Source: Roseateles sp. YR242 (lineage in GTDB: Bacteria; Pseudomonadota; Gammaproteobacteria; Burkholderiales; Burkholderiaceae_C). Taken from it: a stretch of 64,000 nucleotides of DNA. Position numbers and translations under genes: made by a program. Positions 30,850 through 38,527 of this stretch are shown one piece after another. Under the pieces are notes generated by a model that worked only from the letters and a program-made list of their open reading frames with translations, made no database searches and was not told where the DNA came from. The stretch's first letter is position 1. Each line of letters begins with the position of its first letter. The DNA is taken from the NCBI RefSeq assembly GCF_900109745.1, contig NZ_FOAV01000003.1, forward strand, positions 468,946 through 532,945. The letters are read 5' to 3'.

Positions 30850-33089
30850 TGACCATGCACCTCACCCCCCACCTCCCCACCGGTCTCGCCCGCCATGACG
30901 GCGAGCTCGCTCCCCGTCGCGCTTTCATGCGCTTGCGGCTCGCGGCAGCGATGGTGACCGTGACGGCCGCCGTCATGACGACGGTCAGTCCGGTTCATGC
31001 CGCCGAGATTGAGCGCCTGGTCCTGGTGCAGAACGGCGAAAAGGTCGGCACCCTCACCGGGACTGTGGTCGGCAAGACCACCCAGGTCGACTACGCCGTG
31101 AACGACAACGGCCGTGGCCCTCGCCACCAGGAGACCATCGTCCTGGGCGCCAAGGGTCGGCCTGTGAGCTGGACCATCCAGGGCAAGTCGCTCATGGGCG
31201 GTGATGTGAACGAGCGCTTTGCGTGGGTGGGCGGCAAGGCCACGTGGAAGAGCCAGGCGGATGACGGCGAGGTGACCACGCGCGAGCTGCCGCTGTATGC
31301 GGTCAACGACGGCAGCCCGTGGTCGGTGGGCGTGTATGCCCGTGCGCTGCTGCAAAGCCCCGGCCTGACGCTGTCGCTGTTGCCGTCCGGGAGGCTGCGG
31401 CTGTTTGACCTGGGCGAGCGGGTACTGGAGAACGGACCGGGCAGCGGTCGCGGCACAGGCACAGGAAGGGGCAAGGGCAGCAGCAGCGGGGCCATCAAGC
31501 TCCGGCTCTACCGCCTGGAGGGCATTCAGCTGGCGCCGTCCTACGTGCTGCTGGACAGCCAACGCAAGCTCTTCGCCACCTCCGGTGGCTTCGGTGTGAC
31601 GGTGCGGGAGGGCTTCGAGGCCCAGGCCACCGCCATCCGCAAGCTGGTGGGCGAGGCGGATGAACAGCGCGCTTCCCAGCTGCAGCAGACCCTGGCCCAC
31701 CGCTACGACGCACCGGTGCGGCTGCGCAATGTGCGGGTCTTTGATCCGGCCTCCGGCACCGTGGGCGCGCTGTCCACCGTGATCGTCATGCGGGACCGCA
31801 TTACCGCTGTGTTGCCGGCCGGGCAGGACCAGCAGCCGGCGCCGGACCAGGTCGTCATCGATGGCGAGGGCGGCGTGGTGGTGCCCGGGTTGCACGACAT
31901 GCATTCCCACACCAGCCTGTCTTCCGGCCTGTTCTACCTGGCCGCCGGTGTGACGGCCACGCGAGACATGGGCAATGACAACGACTTCCTGCAATGGCTG
32001 CTGCCGCAGGTGGACGCCGGCAAGATCGCCGGGCCGCGCATCACGCCCAATGGGTTGATGGAAGGCCGCAGCCCGTATTCGTTGCGCATCGGCCGCATCC
32101 CTGACTCGCTGGCGCAGGCCCAGCGGGACGTGGACTGGTATGCGGACCGGGGCTACTTCCAGATCAAGATCTACAACTCCATGAACCCGGACTGGGTGCG
32201 GCCCATTGTGGAGATGGCCAAACGCCGGGGCATGGGCGTCACCGGGCACGTGCCGGCGTTTGACACGCCGGACCGTGTCATCAACGACGGTTATGAAGAA
32301 ATCACCCACCTCAACCAGCTGATGCTGGGTTGGCTGATCAAGCCGGACGAGGACACCCGCACGCCGCTGCGCCTCACCGCGCTGGCCCGTGCCGCCACGC
32401 TGGACCTGAATTCCGCACCCGTGCAGAAGACGGTCCAGCTGATGGTGGATCACCACATTCCGCTGGACCCCACGCTGGTGGTCATCGAGCGGCTGATGCT
32501 GAGCCGCGCCGGCACCGTGCCGCCCGGCGATGTGGACGTGCTGGACCATCTGCCGGTGGGCCTGCAGCGTTATCGCAAGCGCACCTTTGTGCCGCTCAAG
32601 TCGGCGGAGGAGGACCGCAGCTACTTCCAGGCCTTCGACAAAATGCTGGACACCCTGCGCCTGCTGCACAGCCGTGGCATCCAGCTGCTCCCCGGCACGG
32701 ACGACGAAACCGGTTTCACCGTGCACCGCGAGCTGGAGCTCTACACGATGGCGGGCTTCACGCCGGCGCAGGCCTTGCGTGCCGCCACGTTGGATGCGGC
32801 ACGCCACCTGCGCCAGGACGCTCAGCTGGGCAGCATCGAACGCGGCAAGTTTGCCGACTTCTTCCTGGTGGCGGGAGACCCCACTCAGGACATCAAGGCC
32901 ATCAAGAAGGCCCGCCTGGTGTTCAAGGGGGGCGCGATCTATGCGCCCAGCGAGATCTACGAGGCCCTGAACATCCGTCCGTTCGCCACCACGCCGTCGA
33001 TGACGGTGCCGGCCGGTGTGAAGGCCGGTGGGCGCGAAGGTGGTCACTCCTTCTTCTCGCATGAGCATGATGGTGAACAACTCGAGTGA
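30849..33089 (+). CDS. Exported amidohydrolase with extra N-terminal domain (first copy)
   Basis: 746 residues. Signal peptide with cleavage near VHAAE (residue about 52; a long leader, and an ATG two codons on is possible). Residues 55-290 form a beta-rich domain not normally found in amidohydrolases, interrupted by a Gly/Ser/Arg-rich stretch (GSGRGTGTGRGKGSSSG). Residues 300-715 are a metal-dependent amidohydrolase: DMHSHT (HxH metal site), QIKIYN (bridging Lys), TGHVPAFD and EITHLNQ (metal His), and PGTDDE (catalytic Asp). Related enzymes are Xaa-Pro/Xaa-Arg dipeptidases and imidazolonepropionase-like proteins. The same domain pair occurs at 38528-40519. Confidence 0.85.
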   Translation: MTMHLTPHLPTGLARHDGELAPRRAFMRLRLAAAMVTVTAAVMTTVSPVHAAEIERLVLVQNGEKVGTLTGTVVGKTTQVDYAVNDNGRGPRHQETIVLGAKGRPVSWTIQGKSLMGGDVNERFAWVGGKATWKSQADDGEVTTRELPLYAVNDGSPWSVGVYARALLQSPGLTLSLLPSGRLRLFDLGERVLENGPGSGRGTGTGRGKGSSSGAIKLRLYRLEGIQLAPSYVLLDSQRKLFATSGGFGVTVREGFEAQATAIRKLVGEADEQRASQLQQTLAHRYDAPVRLRNVRVFDPASGTVGALSTVIVMRDRITAVLPAGQDQQPAPDQVVIDGEGGVVVPGLHDMHSHTSLSSGLFYLAAGVTATRDMGNDNDFLQWLLPQVDAGKIAGPRITPNGLMEGRSPYSLRIGRIPDSLAQAQRDVDWYADRGYFQIKIYNSMNPDWVRPIVEMAKRRGMGVTGHVPAFDTPDRVINDGYEEITHLNQLMLGWLIKPDEDTRTPLRLTALARAATLDLNSAPVQKTVQLMVDHHIPLDPTLVVIERLMLSRAGTVPPGDVDVLDHLPVGLQRYRKRTFVPLKSAEEDRSYFQAFDKMLDTLRLLHSRGIQLLPGTDDETGFTVHRELELYTMAGFTPAQALRAATLDAARHLRQDAQLGSIERGKFADFFLVAGDPTQDIKAIKKARLVFKGGAIYAPSEIYEALNIRPFATTPSMTVPAGVKAGGREGGHSFFSHEHDGEQLE

Positions 33090-34416
33090 GGCCACCAGCG
33101 GGTCGGCCGACGGCCCGGCGCTGAAACCGCGTGTCGGGCTGCTGGGCGTGGTGATGTTTGGCGCCGGCACGGCGATTGGGGTGTCGATCTTTTCGGTTCT
33201 GGGCCCGGCTGCGGCGGTGGCCGGCTCCGGCCTGCTGATCGCGATGCTGCTGGCGGCGCTGCCCATGCTGCCCTTTGCCTTGGTCTATGCCTTCCTGGGC
33301 TCGGCCCTGCCGCGTTCGGGCGCGTCCTATGAATGGCCTGCGCGGTTTGTGCATCCGCTGTTCGGTTTCCTGATCGCCTGGCTGCGGATCCTGGGCAGCG
33401 TGGGCGTCATCATCACGCTGGCCACGGTGCTGGTGAACTATCTGGGCATGGTGTGGATGCTGCCCGCGCTGGTCACCAAGGCAGTGGTCATCACCGTGAT
33501 CTTCGGCGTGCATCTGGTGGGGATCCGGCTGGCGGCCGGTGTGCAGACCCTGATGATGCTGGTGCTGCTGGCCAGCATGGCGCTGCTGGTGGGCACCGGC
33601 TTGCCGAAGGTGGATGTGACGCTGCTGGCCCAGCCGCTGGCTGCCGGCTGGCCGGCCGTGCTGGCGGCGGTGCCCTTGATGATCACCTTGTTCCTGGGGA
33701 TCGAATCCGCCACCGAGATCGGTGAGGAGGTGCGGGACGCACGCCGCAACATTCCGCGCGGCATCGCACTGGCCGTGGCACTGACCGTGGTGGTGTATGC
33801 CGCCGTGGCATCGGTGGCGCTGGGCCTGGTGGGGCCGGCCAGGCTGGGCGCCAGTGCGGCGCCGCTGCTCGAAGCCGCCCGCGTGCCGCTGGGCGCATGG
33901 GCGGTGCCCGTGATCGTGGGGGCGGCGGTGTTTGCGGTGCTCAAGACGCTGAACGCCACGGTGATGATCTTCTCCCGCTATCTCTTTGCCATGGGCCGAG
34001 CCGGTGTGCTGCCAGCGGCCCTGGGCCGACTGGCGCCATCTCGTGGCACGCCGGTGATGGCGCTGGGCCTGGCGTGGGTGGGTGCCATGCTGGGATTGCT
34101 GCTGCCGTCCAACCTCGTGTTTCTGCTGCTGGCCGTGAACATCCCCACCATGCTGAAGTACATGGGCTCCTGCCTGGCGGCCATCAGCGTGGTGACGCGG
34201 CATCCGGCCATCCATCAACAGGCCTCGCTCGCGCTGTCCCGGGGGACCGTGCTGGTGGCGGCCGTGCTGGGGGTGGTGGCTTCGCTGGCCATCATCCTGG
34301 CAGGCCTCAAGGCGGACGTCTGGCCTTACCTGCTCATCACGGGCTGGGGGCTGGTGGGCGGCGGGGTGTGGTGGGTGAGAAGCGTCTGGCCCGCGGCCTC
34401 ACCAGGGCCCCAGTAG
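33061..34416 (+). CDS. APC-superfamily amino acid permease
   Basis: 451 residues; the start (MSMMVNNSSE) lies inside the end of the amidohydrolase gene, which overlaps it by 29 bases, so the two are coupled. About 12 hydrophobic segments; TM1 carries GVVMFGAGTAIGVSIFSVLGP, the broken-helix substrate motif of APC transporters, and the loop EIGEEVRDARRNIPRGI is the conserved signature after TM6. It sits in the inner membrane and would import amino acids or small peptides released by the periplasmic hydrolases of this operon. It is the last gene of the unit; its end overlaps the convergent LysR gene by 18 bases. Confidence 0.9.
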   Translation: MSMMVNNSSEATSGSADGPALKPRVGLLGVVMFGAGTAIGVSIFSVLGPAAAVAGSGLLIAMLLAALPMLPFALVYAFLGSALPRSGASYEWPARFVHPLFGFLIAWLRILGSVGVIITLATVLVNYLGMVWMLPALVTKAVVITVIFGVHLVGIRLAAGVQTLMMLVLLASMALLVGTGLPKVDVTLLAQPLAAGWPAVLAAVPLMITLFLGIESATEIGEEVRDARRNIPRGIALAVALTVVVYAAVASVALGLVGPARLGASAAPLLEAARVPLGAWAVPVIVGAAVFAVLKTLNATVMIFSRYLFAMGRAGVLPAALGRLAPSRGTPVMALGLAWVGAMLGLLLPSNLVFLLLAVNIPTMLKYMGSCLAAISVVTRHPAIHQQASLALSRGTVLVAAVLGVVASLAIILAGLKADVWPYLLITGWGLVGGGVWWVRSVWPAASPGPQ

Positions 34417-35355
34417 CGGGTCGGCCGGCTGCCGCCGCCCGCTCATGGCCTCCACCAGGAAGTCCACCAGCGCTCGGGTCTTGGCAGACAGGTGGTGGCG
34501 GGTGGGGAACACCAGCCAGATATCGGCTTCCGGCAGGGACCAGCCCGGGAGCACTGGCACCAGCAGCCCCTGGCGCAGCGGTTCTGCCGCATCCCACTGC
34601 GAGCGCAGCACGATGCCCCGGCCATCCAAGGCCCAGGCCAGGGCGCAAGCGCCATCGTTGGTGCTGAGGGGGCCGCGCACCTTGACGGTCTCCTGCTGCC
34701 CGGCGGGGCTGGACAGGTGCCAGGTGCCGAAGGCTTCGTCGCCCTCGCGCAGGAACAGGCAGGCGTGCGACGCCAGCTCACGCGGTGTGCGGGGCGTCCC
34801 CGACCGTGCCAGGTAGGCCGGTGAGGCACACAGCAGGCGGCGGTTCAAGGCCAACTTGCGTGCGGTGAGCCGGGCGTCCGGCAGTGCACCGATCCGCACC
34901 TGCACATCAAAGGCCTCGTCGACCGGATGGGCCGGCCGGTCGCTCAGGTGGAGCTGCACCTCGACCTCGGGGAACTGCGCCGAGAAGCTGCCCAAGAGCG
35001 GCGCCACATGCGCGCGGCCGAAACCCAGCGTGGCGCTGACCCGCAGCAGGCCCTGGGGTTTGGCGCCCCGGCCCGCCACACTTTCCTCCAGTGCGGCCAG
35101 GTCCTCCAGCACCCGGGTGCCTTCCACCAGGTAGGTTTCCCCTTCCGGGGTGAGGCTGATGCGGCGGGTGGTGCGATGCAGTAGCCGCACCCCCAGCCGT
35201 TGCTCCAGGGCGGCCAGGCGCTTGCTGGCCGCCGAGGGCGTAAGACCCAGCTCCTGTGCGGCGCCGGCCAGGCTGCCCCGCCGAACCAGCATCACGAAGA
35301 AGCTCAGGTCGGAAAACCCGCCCATTCGTGAATCCGGGGCACTAAAGATGTTCAT
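34399..35355 (-). CDS. LysR family regulator (adjacent to dehalogenase-leuCD operon)
   Basis: 318 residues from MNIFSAP; MGGFSDL ten codons on is an alternative start. Winged HTH at about 12-72 (FFVMLVRRGSLAGAAQELGLTPSAASKRLAALEQRLG, written here in part as GAAQELGLTPSAASKRL), then a ligand-binding domain with two Rossmann-like lobes. It is divergent from the hydrolase-leuC-leuD operon, with 121 bases between the starts, the usual LysR arrangement, and so is likely to control it. Its C-terminal end overlaps the permease gene by 18 bases on the opposite strand. Confidence 0.88.
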   Translation of the reverse strand: MNIFSAPDSRMGGFSDLSFFVMLVRRGSLAGAAQELGLTPSAASKRLAALEQRLGVRLLHRTTRRISLTPEGETYLVEGTRVLEDLAALEESVAGRGAKPQGLLRVSATLGFGRAHVAPLLGSFSAQFPEVEVQLHLSDRPAHPVDEAFDVQVRIGALPDARLTARKLALNRRLLCASPAYLARSGTPRTPRELASHACLFLREGDEAFGTWHLSSPAGQQETVKVRGPLSTNDGACALAWALDGRGIVLRSQWDAAEPLRQGLLVPVLPGWSLPEADIWLVFPTRHHLSAKTRALVDFLVEAMSGRRQPADPLLGPW

Positions 35356-35476
35356 GGGACGACATTGTGTCCCGGGTCGCACGGATTAGGATCACTTCCA
35401 CAGACCCATCCGTCCAACCCCCGCTGCGAGCCGCTGCCATCCGCCGGTGAACGCTGCCCACGAGAAACGCCGCACC

Positions 35477-36376
35477 ATGTCCGAGCTCTTTCCCGGTTTC
35501 GTTGCCCAGGCGCTCATCACCGATGACGGCGTCGCCATCCAGACCCGCGTGGGCGGCAGCGGCCCGCCCCTGTTGCTGCTGCATGGCCACCCGCAGACCC
35601 ACGCCATCTGGCACAAGGTCACCCCCACATTGGCGCAACATTTCAGCGTGGTGCTGGCCGACCTGCGTGGGTATGGCGATTCCTCCAAACCGGTGGGCCA
35701 GCCCGAGCACGAGAACTACAGCAAGCGCGTGATGGCGCGCGACATGCTGCGGGTGATGCAGACCCTGGGCCATTCGCGCTTCAGCGTGATGGCGCATGAC
35801 CGGGGCGCCCGCGTGGCACACCGCCTCGCCGCCGATCATGGGGAGGCCGTACGCCGCCTGGTGTTGCTGGACATCGCGCCCACGCTGGCCATGTATGAAC
35901 AGACGAGCGAGGCCTTTGCCCGCGCCTACTGGCACTGGTTTTTCCTCATCCAGCCGGCGCCGTTGCCCGAGCGCTTCATCCAGGCGGACGGGGAGGCCTA
36001 CATCCGCGAGGTGATGGGTCGGCGCAATGCGGGCCTGGCGCCGTTCGACCCCCGCGCACTGGCGGAATACATCCGCTGCGCGCAACTTCCCGGCACCGCG
36101 CACGGTGTCTGCGAGGACTACCGCGCCGCCGCCGGCATCGACCTGGTGCATGACCGCAAGGACCGTGCGCAGGGGCGGCAGTTGACCATGCCGCTGCAGG
36201 CCCTGTGGGGTGAGCAGGGCGTGGTGCACCGGTGCTTTGATCCGCTGGCCGAATGGCGCAAAGTGGCACGGGATGTGCGGGGTGAGGCGCTTCCCTGCGG
36301 CCACTACATCCCCGAGGAAGCGCCGGATGCACTGCTGGCCCAGGCCCTGCCCTTCCTGCTGGAGGCCGGCCAATGA
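35477..36376 (+). CDS. Fluoroacetate/haloacetate dehalogenase-like alpha/beta hydrolase
   Basis: 299 residues, cytoplasmic. Start MSELFPGF chosen over a GTG ten codons earlier. Oxyanion LLLLHGHPQT; nucleophile Asp with two halide/carboxylate-binding Arg in HDRGARVAHRL; the YWHWFF segment carries the His-Trp pair that holds the halide in fluoroacetate dehalogenase; CEDYRA supplies the matching Tyr; and CGHYIPEEAPD holds the catalytic His. Every residue known to be needed in the Rhodopseudomonas enzyme is present. Other related hydrolases act on epoxides, so the substrate remains an inference. It overlaps leuC by 4 bases (ATGA). Confidence 0.85.
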   Translation: MSELFPGFVAQALITDDGVAIQTRVGGSGPPLLLLHGHPQTHAIWHKVTPTLAQHFSVVLADLRGYGDSSKPVGQPEHENYSKRVMARDMLRVMQTLGHSRFSVMAHDRGARVAHRLAADHGEAVRRLVLLDIAPTLAMYEQTSEAFARAYWHWFFLIQPAPLPERFIQADGEAYIREVMGRRNAGLAPFDPRALAEYIRCAQLPGTAHGVCEDYRAAAGIDLVHDRKDRAQGRQLTMPLQALWGEQGVVHRCFDPLAEWRKVARDVRGEALPCGHYIPEEAPDALLAQALPFLLEAGQ

Positions 36377-37797
36377 CATCGCCCTCACGGACGCTCTACC
36401 GCAAGCTCGTCGACAGCCACACCGTGGCGGTGCTGGATGAGCAGCATGTGCTGCTGTTCTGCGACCTGCACCTCATGAACGAATACACCAGCCCCCAGGC
36501 CTTTGCCGGCCTGCACGAGAAGGGCCGGGGTGTACCGATGCCGGGCCGCAACGTGGCCGTGGTCAGCCACATCATCCCGACCCATCCCGGCTTGCTGCGG
36601 GTGATCACCGACCCCCCATCCGCCCTGCAGGCCTCCAACCTGGCCCGCAACTGCGAGCGGCATCACATCCCCTTGTTCGACACTAACGACCGGCTGCAGG
36701 GCATCGAACACGTGGTGGCCCCGGAGCACGGCATGATCCGCCCCGGCATGGTGGTGATCTGCGGCGACAGCCACACCACCACCTACGGCGCCTTGGGGGC
36801 ACTGGGGTTTGGCATCGGTACGTCCGAGGTTGAACATGTGCTGGCCACGCAGACGCTGGTCTATCGCCTGGCCCAGGACATGCGCGTGCGGGTGGATGGC
36901 GAGCTGCCAGCGGGCACCACGGCCAAGGACCTCATCCTGTCCATCATCGGCCAGATCGGGGCCCAGGGCGCACGAGGGTTCGTGGTGGAGTTCTGCGGCA
37001 GTGCCATCAACGCGTTGTCGGTGGAGGCGCGCTTCACGCTGTGCAACATGGCCGTGGAAGCCGGCGCGCGTGGCGCGTTGATCGCGCCGGATGCCCGTGC
37101 CATCGACTATGTGCTGAAGCGCGCCACTGACATCGATGCTGAGCTTCGCCCTGCCGCACTGGAACAGTGGGCTGCGCTGCACAGTGATGCGGACGCTGTG
37201 TTTGCGGTTGAGTACCGGTTCGACGCCACCCAGGTGGCGCCGCAGGTGACCTGGGGCACCAGCCCGGACCAGGTCATTGCCATCAACGGCCAGGTGCCTC
37301 ACCCGGAGCGCCAGGCGGACGGCCCGCAACGGCGCAGTACCGAGCAAGCATTGCGCTACACGGGGCTGTCGGCAGGCGCGCCACTCGAGGGCGTGCCGGT
37401 TCAGCATGTGTTCATCGGCTCCTGTACCAACGGGCGCATCGAAGACCTGCGGGCCGTGGCCGCCGTGGTGAGGGGGCGGCAGGTGGCGCAGGGCGTTCGT
37501 GCGATGGTGGTTCCCGGCTCCGGGGCGGTCAAACGTCAGGCCGAGGCGGAAGGCATCGCGGCACTGCTGACGGCTGCCGGCTTCGAGTGGCGCAACCCGG
37601 GCTGCTCCATGTGCCTGGCGATGAATGACGATGTACTCGCGCCCGGGCAGCGCTGTGCCTCCACCACCAACCGGAATTTCGAAGGGCGGCAGGGGCGCGG
37701 TGCCATCACCCACCTGATGAGCCCCGCCATGGCGGCCGCTGCAGCGGTGACCGGCACCATCACTGACGTCCGACGACTGGAGGTTCTGCATGGCTGA
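36373..37797 (+). CDS. leuC: 3-isopropylmalate dehydratase large subunit homologue (LeuC-like)
   Basis: 474 residues, aconitase superfamily. The three [4Fe-4S] Cys are visible in IGSCTNGR and NPGCSMC, with the active-site segment VICGDSHTTTYGALG. It forms a heterodimer with the small subunit encoded next. Full length and apparently intact. What is odd is the setting: it is translationally coupled to a dehalogenase-like hydrolase, with no leuB or leuA beside it, so it may be a specialised hydro-lyase for another hydroxy-acid and not the housekeeping leucine enzyme. Confidence 0.92.
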   Translation: MTSPSRTLYRKLVDSHTVAVLDEQHVLLFCDLHLMNEYTSPQAFAGLHEKGRGVPMPGRNVAVVSHIIPTHPGLLRVITDPPSALQASNLARNCERHHIPLFDTNDRLQGIEHVVAPEHGMIRPGMVVICGDSHTTTYGALGALGFGIGTSEVEHVLATQTLVYRLAQDMRVRVDGELPAGTTAKDLILSIIGQIGAQGARGFVVEFCGSAINALSVEARFTLCNMAVEAGARGALIAPDARAIDYVLKRATDIDAELRPAALEQWAALHSDADAVFAVEYRFDATQVAPQVTWGTSPDQVIAINGQVPHPERQADGPQRRSTEQALRYTGLSAGAPLEGVPVQHVFIGSCTNGRIEDLRAVAAVVRGRQVAQGVRAMVVPGSGAVKRQAEAEGIAALLTAAGFEWRNPGCSMCLAMNDDVLAPGQRCASTTNRNFEGRQGRGAITHLMSPAMAAAAAVTGTITDVRRLEVLHG

Positions 37798-38467
37798 GTT
37801 GACGGTTCTGCAAGGCCCGGCGGCGGCGCTGCGCATCGATAACCTGGACACCGACCAGATCATGCCCAAGCAGTTCCTGCGCGGCATCGACAAGGCAGGC
37901 CTGGCACAGGGCCTGTTGTACGACCTGCGTTTTGACGCCCAGGGTCGCGCCCGGCCGGACTTCGTCCTCAACCAGCCGGCGCATGCGGACTCCAGCATCC
38001 TGATCGCTGGCGCGAACTTCGGCTGCGGCTCCAGCCGCGAGCATGCGGTGTGGGGTCTGCAGCAGTACGGCATCCGTGCGGTGCTGGCGCCGAGCTTTGG
38101 CGAGATCTTCTATTCCAATGCAATGAACAACGGGCTGCTGGCGCTGATGCTGCCGGTGGACGCCATCACGGCGTTGATGGCATGGGCGGAGGGCGCACCA
38201 GATGGTGGGCCGGCTGCCGAGGTCAGCATCGCGCTGAATGACTCGGTGGTGCGGGCGGGCGGCCTGGAGGTGCCCTTTGACATGTCCGCCCGGCATCGGC
38301 GCATGGTCATGGAGGGCTTGGATGTGATCGGCCTGTCGATGACGTACCAGCCGCAGATCGAGGCCTTTGCGGCGGCCCATGCAGCCCGGTCCCCCTGGCT
38401 GGTCGATGTGGCGGCGCGCGTCAGGGCCCGGATCGGTGAGGGCCCCGCCACGCCGTCTTGGGGGTGA
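37790..38467 (+). CDS. leuD: 3-isopropylmalate dehydratase small subunit homologue (LeuD-like)
   Basis: 225 residues, slightly longer than the usual 200-215. Swivelling domain with LDTDQIMPKQFLRGI and the GANFGCGSSREHAVW substrate-binding motif. Its start overlaps leuC by 8 bases. Third and last gene of the LysR-flanked operon; the next gene begins 60 bases later with its own ribosome binding site. Confidence 0.92.
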   Translation: MAELTVLQGPAAALRIDNLDTDQIMPKQFLRGIDKAGLAQGLLYDLRFDAQGRARPDFVLNQPAHADSSILIAGANFGCGSSREHAVWGLQQYGIRAVLAPSFGEIFYSNAMNNGLLALMLPVDAITALMAWAEGAPDGGPAAEVSIALNDSVVRAGGLEVPFDMSARHRRMVMEGLDVIGLSMTYQPQIEAFAAAHAARSPWLVDVAARVRARIGEGPATPSWG

Positions 38468-38527
38468 CCCCGGTTCGCAGGCCTGCAGAAGTGCGCACAA
38501 TCGCCCCCGATTCCACAGGGAGCTTCA

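Noticed and set aside
30684..33266. Open frame of 860 codons antisense to the amidohydrolase
   Set aside because: It crosses three real genes on the opposite strand and has no domain or sensible start.
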